From: Saccoglossus kowalevskii
Taxonomy: Eukaryota > Hemichordata > Enteropneusta > Harrimaniidae
Direction: 5' to 3'
Length of the DNA stretch: 64,000 bases
Assembly: GCF_000003605.2 (NCBI RefSeq)
Contig: NW_003155738.1
Span: 414,581-478,580, forward strand
Shown here: positions 35,601 through 46,849 of the stretch, piece after piece
Position numbering within the stretch: position 1 is the first letter of the stretch
Layout of the letters: the number at the start of each line of letters is the position of its first letter
Notes under the pieces: generated by a model
The model's input: only the letters and a program-made list of their open reading frames with translations
The model's database searches: none
Told to the model about the DNA's origin: nothing
Translations under genes and position numbers: made by a program

Positions 35601-36559
35601 TATTATTTTCACACGAGAGTACTTTCAAAGTTATTCTGTGAAACGATCAGGTAAATATATAGCATGTAATTCAATTCATACGGTAGTCTACCATCACGCG
35701 GAATTTAAGAAATTTCGCGACAAAAAACAAACGCCCATACGTGGATCTACCATATTATAGCATACTTTAAGCCCTATTAAATACATCGTGTGTGGTCAAT
35801 ATTTTCTGTATTACTTGTTGTGCAGAGATCGAGGGGAAACTATGCACTCCGTTTATGTGTACAGATATATCGAGAACTTTACCGAGCCCAATCTACCTCT
35901 TTATGACTGATATTTTTTCCCAACACAGTTTTACTAGGTGACATATACTTTGAAATTTCAAACAAGAATATCTAACTTATACTCTGCTCATATAACTATC
36001 GGTTTTATATTATTTTCACTCGTTTTTCTTCTACGGCAGATAGGAGATTCCGATTTTAATTCTGATTAGAAAAGAGCAACGGAATAAAAAAAGTGTACAG
36101 ACTACTTGACTCATTGGATGGAAGTAAGAAATACATAAACAAAATTAATAAATTATTTGTATGCAAATATAATTTTGTTATTTATCACTGTTTAGGTGGT
36201 TTTTAGTCGAATTGTTTACGTACTCGTATTTTCGTGACGTTAACAAAAATACTCAACCACGTCATAAATGTATACACCATGTAAATATCTCACCAATTTT
36301 TACTTCTTTTAGGGAATAAAACCATTAGTATGCAAGCGCCCTCTATAGTTCATTCATAAAATTCATTCGACCTGTGAGAAAACATTTAATTTATGATAAT
36401 TTATGTTAATTTATTACGACTTCCTCCCTTCTCGCTCGATTTAATATAGAATTAATGATAATTTATTCACAGATTATATTGTGACGTCATATTCAAACTT
36501 CCTTTTATGGTCATTGTGATAATTTATGCTTATGTATACACGGATTCTATTGTGACGTC
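35600..36559 (-). repeat. Outer terminal inverted repeat, right (A')
   Basis: Pairs with 21475-22600. Near 35800-35900 its plus strand reads VCGQYFLYYLLCRDRG and then YVYRYIENFT, the active-site Cys region and end of the adenain-like protease. Protease coding sequence has therefore been copied into both outer repeats. The tip is GACGTC at 36554-36559. Confidence 0.75.
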
Positions 36560-36889
36560 TTAATTATTCAAGATTACCCAAGACCAATCAATTACATACC
36601 TAGGAATCACATTTGACTCAAATGGAACAATGACAGAGACAATGTAACCTTTAACCGACAAAGCAAGGAAAGCAGAAAGAGGGATAGAAGATATATACGA
36701 AAATATAAATCTTAAAACAACAATTATTGAGTTCTTATAGCTTCCAATTCTGTTATATGGATCAGATTTATGGGGAATAAACACAAATCAAAGAAAGCTT
36801 AGAAAGAACTTCCGTGTGCTGAGAGTATTGAAGACACGTTAAAAATTAATTAAAAATTACTTATACGCGAGAAATTGATGCAAAAGCTG

Positions 36890-37820
36890 AAAACTAATTA
36901 TGTAAATCAGGTAACTAATATGAACAAAACAAAAAATTATGAATTAATATGCTAATTAGAGATTTAATATGAACAAATTTTAACCCAAAATTAATCAGGC
37001 CTGTCTATTTTCTAGAGCATTTATGAGCAGTAATTAAGATATTAGTGTTAATTAATTATGTTAATTAGGTGATTAATAAGCATAAATATTTACCAAAAAC
37101 TAATTGGGTCTCTGCATAGTTCTCTTTAAAAGTTTCATTAAAATCCAATTCGTGGTTCTTTATATATCAGTGGAACATTATGCAAATTAGGTCATTAATA
37201 TCCAATTAAAACTAATCAGGCCTCTGCATAGTCCTAGAAGATCTATGTAGCAAGTCTCATTGAAATATTTACCCTAAGACTAATCAGGGGTCTGCACAGT
37301 CCTTAAGTAACTATGTACCAAGTGTCATTGAAATGTGATGATTACTACTTGAAATATCAAAAGCTAAAAATTAATTAATTATGCAAATTAGGTAAATAAT
37401 ATGTACTGATATTACCCTAAAAACTATCAGGTTTTTGCAATGTCCTATGACATCTATGTACCAAGTTTTATTGAAATGTGATGATTAGTACTTGAGATAT
37501 CAGTGGAAAAGCCAAAAACTGATTAATCATTATGCAAATTAGTAAATTAATATTGCACAGATTTTTACCCAAAACTAATCAAATCTGCGCATTAGTTTGG
37601 AGCACCTATGTGCCAAGTTTCACCAAAATCTAATGAGTGGTTCCTAAGATATCAGTGGAACAGTCATGGAACAGCTAAATCAGCTAATTATCATGCAAAT
37701 TAGGTAATTAATATGCTTGGATTTTTACCAAAACCTGATCAAATCTGCGCATTGGCCCAAAGCATCTATGCACCAAATTCATCAAAAATCAATGTATGGT
37801 TCTTGAGATATCAGTGGAAC
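36890..37820 (+). repeat. Degenerate tandem array, ~150 bp period
   Basis: Recurring marks are 'atatcagtggaa', followed by 'atgcaaattag' and 'attaatatg', then 'tttttacc-aaaactaatca', 'tctgc(a/g)cat' and 'ctatgtaccaagttt'. The 'atatcagtggaa' mark is seen near 37165, 37495, 37655 and 37806, with a degraded one near 37350. Confidence 0.75.
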
Positions 37821-37875
37821 ACACACACACACCCATCCACCCACACACACATACACACACACACACACAGACACA
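37820..37875. repeat. (CA)n microsatellite
   Basis: An impure ACACAC array with CATCCACC and CAGACAC interruptions, between the tandem array and the hairpin. Confidence 0.85.
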
Positions 37876-37886
37876 CTAACTGCAAA

Positions 37887-37918
37887 GACTCCCTTTTTGT
37901 GCTTTGCACACGGGAGTC
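37887..37918 (+). other. Two-part hairpin at the LINE end
   Basis: The outer stem is GACTCCC/GGGAGTC (7 bp, 37887-37893 with 37912-37918). The inner stem is GTGC/GCAC (37899-37902 with 37906-37909) around a TTT loop. Such 3' stem-loops are known to be recognised by the reverse transcriptase in several LINE families; that role here is inferred. Confidence 0.55.
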
Positions 37919-37924
37919 AAAAAT

Positions 37925-38870
37925 GAGCAGTGGGACTGTACTTGTGTTAAAAAATATCATCTTAAATTCTGTCATGATCAACTGAATGTCAATAATAAAT
38001 GCATAAATATTGGTAGCAGAAAGAAAACTGGTAGATTACCGTTGTTATCAATTATTCAGTACAAAGGAATCATCTACTATTAAAACTTGATATCAAATAA
38101 CGGTTGCATATGATGGAACTAAAAGAAAATCGTTACAAAAACTCTTGATTACATTATCTAAATGTAATCAAAAACAACTACAATATTGACATTGACAATA
38201 TTAAAAAACAGAAATCCCATGATATATCAAAACAATATACAAAGAACTGAAATGGGACTAACAGTACTCTAACCTGAGCTGATGAAAGAATTTGCATAAT
38301 ATATAAAACATCTCTGCTTAGACATTTTATCTGACACATAAACAATGCTTTTACTAAAAGACTAGCAGTAACTCGTAGTTAAGTTGGTACTTGTTTACAC
38401 CATGTCAACATGGCTAAGAAAAATACTTTATTAATTACAAACCAAAGCCGAATTGTAATTTGCTTTTAAGGCTATAATAAAGCGTATTATTAGGTTTTCA
38501 AGACACATTTCTTGGAAACCTATTGTTCTGAGGGTCTAGGAGTCTCAAACTTTCGCTTAAAAGCAGCATTGGCCATAGAGCTCTGTATTTCATGACAAAA
38601 AAGTTGAACGGTCATGTGACTTTTTTTTCTAGAATTTTTCGAAAAATTGTTCAGCATCTCATTTGCATAATTTTGATAGTATCAAAATTCCACGCTTTTG
38701 AAGAGCATCATACATACTACAGATTAATGAAAAAATCATGACAGTGCGACCAGTAGTTTTGAAGGAGTTGATTTATGAATATTTTTCATATTTTATATAA
38801 AATATTCGGCACTGATGCATTATGGGAAAGGGGGGGGACCCTAAATAGGATACACATTGAATTGCCATAT
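37925..38870. other. Intergenic, no gene seen
   Basis: AT-rich DNA with no open frame of note. A G run (gggggggg) is near 38830, just before the satellite. Confidence 0.5.
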
Positions 38871-38875
38871 ATTGA

Positions 38876-39810
38876 GAACTATTGCAAGTACAAACATGCA
38901 ACCAATGCTATATTGAAGACATTGGACGAGAGAATTGACCAACATATTCGATGACCATATATATTCATGCAACTCATTAAATACGCATGCCTCTGATATC
39001 CCATGTACTATTGCAAGTACAAACATGGAACCAACGCTATATTGTAGATATTGAACAAAAGAATTTACCAACACAGTCGATGACCATATATGGTCATATA
39101 ACTCATTAAATATGCATATCCATAATATCTCGAGCGCTCTTAAAGATAGAGACATGTACCCAAACCTATATTAAAGGCATTGGACAAGAAAATTTACCAA
39201 CATATTCGATGACCATATATGGTCATACAACTCATTAAATATGCATGTCTCTAATATCTCAGGTACTATTGCAAGCACAAACATGGAACCAATGCTATAT
39301 TGAAGACTTTGGACAAAAAAAAAATTACCAACATATTTGATGACCATATATGGTCATAGAACTCATTAAATATGCATATCCATAATATCTCGAGCACTTT
39401 TAAAGATAGAGACATGTACCCAAACCTATATTGAAGGCATTGGACAAGAAAATTGACCAACATATTCGATGACCATATATGGTCATATAACTCATTAAAT
39501 ATGCATGTCTCTAATATTTCAGACACTATTGCAAGCACGAATGTGGAACCAATGCTATATTGAAGAGATTGGGCAAGAGAATTGACATACCCGATGACTA
39601 TATATGGTCATAGAACACATTAAATATGCTTGGCTATAATATCTCGGACACTATCATATATAAAAACATGGAACCAATGCTATAATTGAAGACATTGCAC
39701 AAGAGAATTGACAAACATACCTGATGACCATATATGGTCATAGAACTCATTAATTAAGCATGGCTATAATATCTCGGACATATCACTTATACAAACGTTG
39801 ATTTTGAGGG
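38876..39810 (-). repeat. Satellite, about seven ~130 bp units
   Basis: Units are marked by the perfect palindrome GACCATATATGGTC or close forms (near 38951, 39070, 39210, 39339, 39469, 39595 and 39727). The palindrome is followed by 'aactcattaaatatgcat' and preceded by 'ccaa(t/c)gctatattgaagacattgg'-type sequence. Alternate units share extra details (for example 'cataatatctcgagc' near 39121 and 39381), so a two-unit higher-order repeat is likely. The long minus-strand frames here (39155-38841, 39538-39266) are by-products of the period. Confidence 0.85.
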
Positions 39811-40522
39811 CTATTGCAAACAGGCATACATGGCCATGCATTGTATGTTACTTGGCCATGTGCCATGGTCTTGAAAACCGTTGATTGCTGCTATGCAGCT
39901 ATATATATAATATCATTATTAGTTCTGTGCAAGCTGCTGTAGATCCGGTTCAATAGCAAATGAAATCAGTTGAAGTCGCGGAAACAGCACAAACTCAACT
40001 TTAAATCTATTCAAATTTATATATGTTGCATATGTAAGGATAATCTTGCCCGGATGTGCGCCCCAAGAATAGAGGAACTGTGCAGTATTAAACAACCGCG
40101 AGCATAAGTGCTGATGTCCGGTAACCAAGTAAAATAGAACAAATAATAAGAATAACTTAATTGACCAATCAGAATGCCGTAACCATGACTAGGCAGCGGC
40201 CTCTTGTGGCTAGATGCGCTATTACACTTGAAGCGGGAACCAGCCATTTTTAACTAAACATGGCAGACGGTACCATATATATCAGTTTTTTTTTCTTCAT
40301 AAGATCCTTTTCATCTGTGAATGGCGCCCTCAATCAACAATAAATAGAATGAGTAGTTGGTCAAAAGTTTGATGAGTCGCGTGCACTATTGGCAAGCTTG
40401 TTGTACATAACATTAACATGAATATATGGATCATTAATGCTGGAAGAGTTCATGTATGCAATGACTGGTTGTAATATGATATCTCGTAGTTTTCAGGATG
40501 CAGACTGATATTTGTTGATTTT
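39811..40522. other. Intergenic, no gene seen
   Basis: Minus-strand frames at 40247-39919 overlap each other and match nothing known to me. No splice-bounded exon is evident. Confidence 0.45.
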
Positions 40523-41195
40523 ATCAGGGGGAAAATCTCTTCTCTCGGGGTTCTCCACACTGTCAGGGGGGAATCTCGTCTCGTCTCTATATCTCGTCCC
40601 CTTGAGGTACGGGATCGGGGAAGTCACTTATACTTTACAGTCAAATAAGACGCACACAACGAAATACGTTTCAACTCTCGTCTTAGTCGATCTGTGGAGC
40701 ACTCTATAAGACACAGCGCCCTGGGGAAAAATCCCAAGACTATAACAAGGCTGACCCAAGACTCGCCCAAGACTGCGTCAAGGCTCGCCCTAAGTCTCTC
40801 CAGGACTGGACTCGTCTGCTCAGGACTGCACTCTCTCTACTGCGTCTATCGTTCTGTGCTCCCCAAGACCAACTCAAACTCTCTTTATTCATTTTCAAAA
40901 CTCTAACCAATTACAAAACAGTAAAAGACTCTAGGGCGTAACCTTCAATCATAAAGCCAATCACACTAAGTACTGAATACGTCATATCTTTTGATTAATC
41001 GTTCACTACATTAATAACTATGGATACCAACTGTCAGAATCGCGACGGTTATCTGGTAATTAGTTCCAAATCACTGAGCCAAGTTCCGTCCAAAACTTCA
41101 AATAGGCCTAAACGATGACAGACATAACACAGCAATTCAGCTAATAATCAGCTAATTAAGTCGGTCAACAGATACGCAAAAACAAATTCATGACA
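40523..41195 (-). mobile_element. Solo LTR, 673 bp, inverted copy of 3197-3877
   Basis: Collinear with the first solo LTR on the opposite strand, including TGTCATGA at 41195 and CCCCCTGAT at 40523. The flanks are ATTTT (40518-40522) and ATTTC (41196-41200), a target duplication with one mismatch. The two LTRs have different flanks, so they are independent insertions rather than ends of one element. Confidence 0.6.
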
Positions 41196-41884
41196 ATTTC
41201 TTGGTTGTTCAATTTTGAATACAATTTTTGTGGTGGGTGGAGGATATGTTTTATTTTTTGCGGCGTTGTGTGGTATGATGAAACACAATGTAATGTTATA
41301 CCGTCAATATTTCACGATCTTAGTTGGGGTGGACCTTTTAATAGCAAGGGCTTTTGATATGGTATGTATTAATGTATTGTGTAGTCATTTGTTCATGGGT
41401 GAAAGTTATACGCTCTTTCTTATTCAGTGTTTTGGTAATTGAATTGTAAGTCATTACTTTAAAGCATCATTTGATGTTTACTGCTTGTAATATAATAATC
41501 TTGTTATGAATTATTTTATCATTTTATATTTATTTATACAACATGCTACGAAGGGACAGACTGATGACCATTGGTAATGATGGTAACGCCGTAAGCCCAG
41601 GTGATCCAAATCAAATAATATTACACACTTCACAGGTTCACTATATGAAAAATAGGCAATTCAACCAAAATGTTTTTCCTAATATCAGTCCCAATCAATA
41701 TAAATAATATCAATTCCCTATAGCGAATGAGAACTGCTTAACTGTACGCAAATCACTTAGCATTTACATAGAAGTAGCAAGTGTGGCAATGTGAAATGCT
41801 TAGTGATAGAATGCATGTAATAATATTCATTAAATGCCCAAAAGTAATTACATTTCAATTAATACATAGTGCAGATATTTAGAC

Positions 41885-43160
41885 ATGTTAAATATCACAG
41901 AAAAAGACTTCAATGGTTTTACTAAATGGGTCATCATGCCTTACTGCGCTTCTCATGCTGAACTAAACTTAGAAAAATCCACATGCCTATGGGTGGACAG
42001 TTGGCAGAGCCACACTGATGCTCATCTGCATCAAATAGCCCAACCTAAAGTTACTTGGAGTGTATTTTGATAACTATAAGTCATTTAATATTAAGAACTG
42101 GGCTGAGCTGCTGTTGAATATTAACTAGATTTCTGATCCCAATAATCCCTTGCCATGTGCTATAGAGGGCGCATAATTTTGGTTAACAATATCATAGCTT
42201 CCCAACTGCTGTACTGCTTCAATTGCATCTGCTTATCATGAGACACTATCAACTATAACGAATCTCTGCTTGTGTAATTTTCTATGGTAGGGCCTACTAG
42301 CTGGGATAATATATCTTGCTTTCGAAAAAGGTGGGCAAATTATGCCATGTGTGTATCTTTAATCTGACTATGTCCACTGTAGTTTTACATTCACAGATTA
42401 AACAATGAGCACCATTTAACAACCCTGTGTTATTTCCCCCATTCCGAAATAAACCGTTCATTTTTCCACTGTATCAATGGTGTCGTAACTAAAATCAGTG
42501 ATTTAATTGAATGTGAATCGAAATCATGGTTGTCAAATGCGGATTTGCACGGTTTAATAAAGCACTACCAGATCCGTATGTACTCAAACACTGCAATTTT
42601 GAATTGTCTTTCAATATTGAGTTGACGATATATAAGATGCAGGGAGCTATTTACCAGTACTGAAATGCTGTACACTATGCCAAACAACATCCTAACAGCC
42701 TGAGGGTGGATTGTCCCTTGCGTGACATTTTAGGTATTGTACAGCATGTTACCGCATATTTTGCAGCATGTTATTCGCCATCTATTACAGGGCTTGCAGG
42801 CGATATTTCATGGCGTATCATTCCCGGGGCGTATACAACAGGTCAGTTTTTTTAAATGTAAACCCAAGTCGCAATGGCGTGTCCACTGTGTGAGTGCGAA
42901 TTCTATCCAGCATATTTTCCTTGACTGCTACACTGCAAATGATCTTAACCCACCCACATTTCGAGGTTCCTCCATTATGGCATGTTATTTTACCGCCACT
43001 CGAATCATGCAGTTTTCTATACCGTCAAGCACAGTTTAAAACTACTGCTATAAAACTTGCTATTCGCCATAATAAACGACATTGTGATGATAGTCTTATT
43101 CCACGCAAAGCTCAAAATAGAATCAACTTCTATAAGGTCCCTGTCGATATTTGACAAAAT
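41885..43160 (+). pseudogene. LINE reverse transcriptase 3' half, copy 1
   Basis: 41885-42070 carries 'LNLEKSTCLWVDSWQSH', the RT thumb region of CR1/L2-type LINEs. A frame change is followed by 'YFDNYKSFNIKNWAELL'. 42800-43040 encodes a Cys/His-type C-terminal section ('SIQHIFLDCYTAND') in a shifted frame, with further homology-like text around 43000. It is interrupted by stops. The RT core lies downstream at 44.1-44.7 kb rather than upstream, so the two are separate copies or a rearranged one. Confidence 0.5.
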
Positions 43161-44050
43161 ATGGACTAAGAATTCATTGCAGATTAGCTTTTAGAAACAT
43201 TTATTTCCTATGCTGACAGTTCAATGGATTTAAGCACAATGTTTGAGTTCATCATGCTAATGGCAAATGGTTCTGCACACATTTGTTTTCTTTTGTTGAA
43301 CGGTATTGTATACACCTTATTTCTGAGTTTGCGCTGTGGGGTTGCTTGAGTACGCTCCGCCACGTCATGTAATGGATGACTGTCACATCAAATAAAGTTT
43401 CATACTCACACACTAAAGCAGAATACAGTCATTACTATGTTCATTTTGACCAGGACTGAATCTATAGTGTGTAGTTTTTATGAGTTGTATTTCTGCTTTG
43501 AGACTGGTAGGGTTGTTGTTATTTCCAGTATCTGTACTTGTGTAACTGCAAATTAAAAATCACTAATAGTGAGTATTTTATTTCATTGTTTATGTATATT
43601 AGCCGTTAACAGCAGTTTGCTGCATTTTCGTTATTGTGATTAGTGGTCGCCTTTGAAAAAAATAAACGCTACGTAATGCAGACCCTGTTGTGAATAAATT
43701 GACTCTTAACGATGCCATCAGATGTGATAATGTGTATGGTATTTCAGTTAGTACCTACGTTGAGGCAGTGGCAGTAAAGGTCTAACTAAACCACCTGATT
43801 ATGAAAACCGAATTCCCGGCACTTGATAATCTAAGCCAATCCCCATTTTTACTCCGTTTTAAATTGATTGATGCACGGATTTTTATCATCGTAATGTACA
43901 CAACTTTACATAGGATAGAAGGCAGATCTGGTAGGTCTAGCAAATTTAACCACTCACTTGTTCGTATACATTAAAACATTATTTTTTGTAACCCTGTGTA
44001 CTGCTCAAAAACATCAGTAAATAAAGATAGCATGTTATCAACAGCCGAAT
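43160..44050. other. Spacer between LINE pieces
   Basis: No gene is recognised. It may include untranslated LINE sequence. Confidence 0.4.
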
Positions 44051-44720
44051 GGGCCGTTTCGATTTTCATCTTCAAAAGCGTGGGAAAATTCATTTTTTTA
44101 CTTAAACGGGCCAGTGGTACCGTGTAAATCCGCCATCTCATCTATGATTTCTATAAAAACTCAGTGTACTTCTTTAATCGACAGTTTACCCACTACGTTT
44201 TATAAAAACATGTTGGCATGGGAAGATTTTCATCAGTTTTACTTGCGTCCATCAGTGATTGTTTTTATAAAAGAGAGATTTTTACAATTCTATCCCAAAA
44301 CGTTGATAATGCTTGTTTAAACAAATTTTAGTTCAATATGCAGGGATTATCACAAATACCCTTTTATTGCCTCTATGTTGTGTTCTTGACAACTTTATAC
44401 ATCCAAACCAGAGTTGCTGTGTACCAGGCAGCTATATTCACGACAATGTGTCCTTGTTAAGCGTCATCATTGATTATGTCTATGGGTATAGATGCTCCGG
44501 TCTCCCTTCGACATCGTTCATCATACATACCTTCTTAACACTCATTAGCATTATGCTAGCTTGGGGTATACAATTAGGCTGTTCACTGTCCTCCTATCAC
44601 TATGTTATGTGTATTGAACCTTTTCTATGTGACAGGAAAAAAGTAGAGTCACTATTCCTACCCGTGATAGCTAAAACACTAACGCTACTGATTATTTAGA
44701 TGATATAAAACTTTTCATAA
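44050..44720 (+). pseudogene. LINE reverse transcriptase core, copy 2
   Basis: The frame at 44313-44699 has 'CCVPGSYIHDNVSLLSVIIDYV' (RT2-3 type, F-x-P-G-R-x-I-x-D-N) in which Q-x-G-F is degraded. It also has 'GIQLGCSLSSYHYVMCIEPF', the G-x-x-Q-G-C-P-L-S-P motif region of non-LTR RTs. The frame closes at the expected A-Y-A-D-D site, where a shifted frame shows a D-D-like remnant. The preceding frame (44114-44320) fits the region before RT1. The coding sequence is decayed. Confidence 0.6.
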
Positions 44721-45800
44721 CAATGGGGATTTTGGTGCATTGATCAAATTTTAAGATCAACTTAAATGAAAATAAATCAGATGGCCTATGAGTCGAAGCA
44801 GTGGTGTGTCGGTTTTTACTTCGGTCCATAGTTTTTCAGTGTAATTATTGTTGTTACCAATCTTGTACAAAAAGCTGAAGGTAAACTAGAGTTAGGCGTA
44901 TCATGGTACGATAATTCTTATTGATTGTGTAATTTTACCAGTCTTTCCCTGTTTATTGACACTGCTAATTACATTCAGTCTTCGCAATTTTATGACAAGG
45001 TCGGCATTGGGTTTCTGTGGAAACTGTTTCTGTTGTAATTGCCTTTGTAAAAAGGAGCTCAGAAGATTGCTCGTGTATTCAAAATTAAATCTATGCGGAT
45101 TAAATACGGTAATAATGCATTACATTAAGATATTTATATTCAGACTACATACACCCTAACTTCAATTTCACCACTGCTCCAGTCATGTAGATAAACTCAA
45201 ATATACATATCGATTACTGTCATTCAACATTGATATTTAATCCTTTAATGAACTTACCTTATGTTCTGATCTTTAACATAAACATAAAACAAATGGAAAA
45301 CGCATGAACGTATTTTTTTATTTGTAAATGTGTCATTAATTCCAATATAAGGAAGCAGGGAGAGGGATATGAATGATTGTTCATTCTAGGAGTATAATAA
45401 TTTGAGGTAGTTGTGTGTCGTGTTTGCTAGTTGTTGGATAAGTGGTATGGAATATGAAATTTACATACTTACATACATGAAGAATATTTAATTGTTTAAG
45501 CAGATTAGCGGAACAGGGTTCATAAAGTCTTATTAGCTGTACGCTTTTTGCAAAAGGAATGTTTTGAAATACGTTCAATACGTCTGAAAAAAAAGCCAGC
45601 CATGATCAATGAAACACCCAACACTCAAATATAATCGACTTGCATACAACACAGTACTTCCGGGTATATGTTGTCATCGCCTCTTCCCTTAGACTGAGGG
45701 ATACATGAGACTATAAATGTGATATGCATTCTCTACACAAAACAACTTTAAAATAAATCATTTGTCAGTACCGTCCTGAGAAAGAAATATTTCCTGGAGA
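44720..45800. other. Intergenic, no gene seen
   Basis: Small frames only, without recognised similarity. Confidence 0.4.
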
Positions 45801-46830
45801 TCTAACGGCACGTACCATCAAGCTGAAATTAGTCAAGAGTGCTACAGATATAGCTCCCGCAAGGGAGAAAGAAGAATGATTCTGCGACTGACCATTAACC
45901 AGCTTTGAGGCGAGAAGATTTTTTAATTAAAAATATGAAGTTTTTCGATCTTGTCTGTCTGAATTAGTGCTTGAATTTTAGGATTATGAAAACTTATGAT
46001 TTGTGCATTGTGCATTCCAGATTCAATATAAAGCATATTATGGATTTTTGTAGTGATTGCGCTTTTCTTAATATTGGTAATATCGCTTTACATTTTTAGA
46101 TGAAATATGATGGTGAGAAGTAAGTTATTTACGCCACAAGTCCCCAAATTAACAGATACATCATATAATGTCATCAAAATCGACAGAAAAACTATTTCAT
46201 CCCATGATAGGCTCTGTCAATCACTGACGATTATTGTAATTTTCAATAAACTCCTTCGATTATGCTCAAAAAAGAGGGTTTATATTATTGGACACCCGCT
46301 CATCGGCATCGTTTTTTTGTGGACTGATTATTATCAGGTTGGTGCTGTACCACTTAACGACTGTTCTGGAAAAAATAACATGACTTAATATCAGAATAAT
46401 GGTCATCTTTTTTTATGCGGTATCTTATTCAAGAGATCAAAAATATTATTTGGTATGCAAAATTGTTGATGTTCATATTTATCATTACGAGGACCAACCT
46501 TGCAGCTAAGGTTATTTGTTTTGCGATATTTTTTTTTTATTTTAGATGACCAAATAAAAAGTAGTACAGATTGAGTAATATTTTAACATACTTGCTACCA
46601 TAAGTTCTTCTTTATAAATATAAGGCACTCGATGAAATAGTTGCTTATCTACTTGAGATGACAAGCGGATATACATGGAACAGATTTGTTGCTTGCAACT
46701 ATGACACCAACATTGCGCAGCAAAAAAAAAATGGATGGCACTGCCAAATATGGTTGCCCACTTCGCCACAAATTTAATTTCTGATCATTGTACGTTATTG
46801 TTATACTAATTATACGCCGACCCTAATATT
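45800..46830 (+). repeat. Locus repeat R, copy R2
   Basis: Collinear with R3 at 55570-56470. Matches include 'aaattagtcaagagtgctac' near 45828, 'gaatgattctgcga' near 45874, 'aatcgacagaaaaac' near 46177, 'tggactgattattatcagg' near 46319, and 'ttgctaccataagttc' near 46592. It lies upstream of the intact LamG-vWD gene, in mirrored position to R1. Confidence 0.6.
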
Positions 46831-46849
46831 GAAAGTAATGAACATAAAC

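Larger units (their letters stand above)
21475..36559 (-). mobile_element. Polinton/Maverick-type self-synthesising DNA element, decayed, with nested insertions
   Basis: About 15.1 kb bounded by inverted repeats that open GACGTCACAATA (21475; complement at 36554-36559). Minus-strand gene order is DNA polymerase B (31.29-27.05 kb), packaging ATPase (27.03-26.5), small basic capsid-associated protein (26.26-25.79), major capsid protein (25.78-24.6) and adenain-like protease (24.59-24.29). One short Cys/His ORF lies on the plus strand at 33.14 kb. This set is the core of Polintons (polintoviruses/adintoviruses). I found no retroviral-type integrase and no penton/minor capsid gene, so the copy is incomplete. 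Every gene is frame-broken. A second, inner pair of terminal repeats suggests two nested or recombined copies. I found no 6 bp target duplication. Confidence 0.85.
36560..37918 (+). mobile_element. LINE 3' fragment with tandem array and terminal hairpin
   Basis: Immediately outside the Polinton, 36570-36810 reads as the end of a non-LTR reverse transcriptase ORF ('YLGITFDSNGTM', then 'LPILLYGSDLWGI') with two in-frame stops. A degenerate tandem array follows (about 36890-37820), then (CA)n, then a hairpin at 37887-37918. The association suggests that the array and hairpin form the LINE's 3' untranslated region. Confidence 0.55.

Noticed and set aside
38841-39538. Long repetitive minus-strand frames (SLSLRALEILWICIFNEL type)
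   Set aside because: They arise because the satellite period keeps one frame free of stops; there is no independent coding evidence.
38876-39810. CRISPR-like array from evenly spaced palindromes
   Set aside because: The whole ~130 base unit repeats, including the parts between palindromes, so there are no unique spacers. It is a satellite.
3197-41195. The two matching LTRs as ends of one 38 kb element
   Set aside because: They are inverted relative to each other and have different flanking duplications, so they are separate insertions.
41215-41442. 75-residue plus-strand frame with hydrophobic character
   Set aside because: It lies in AT-rich spacer beside a solo LTR, with no similarity and no splice sites.
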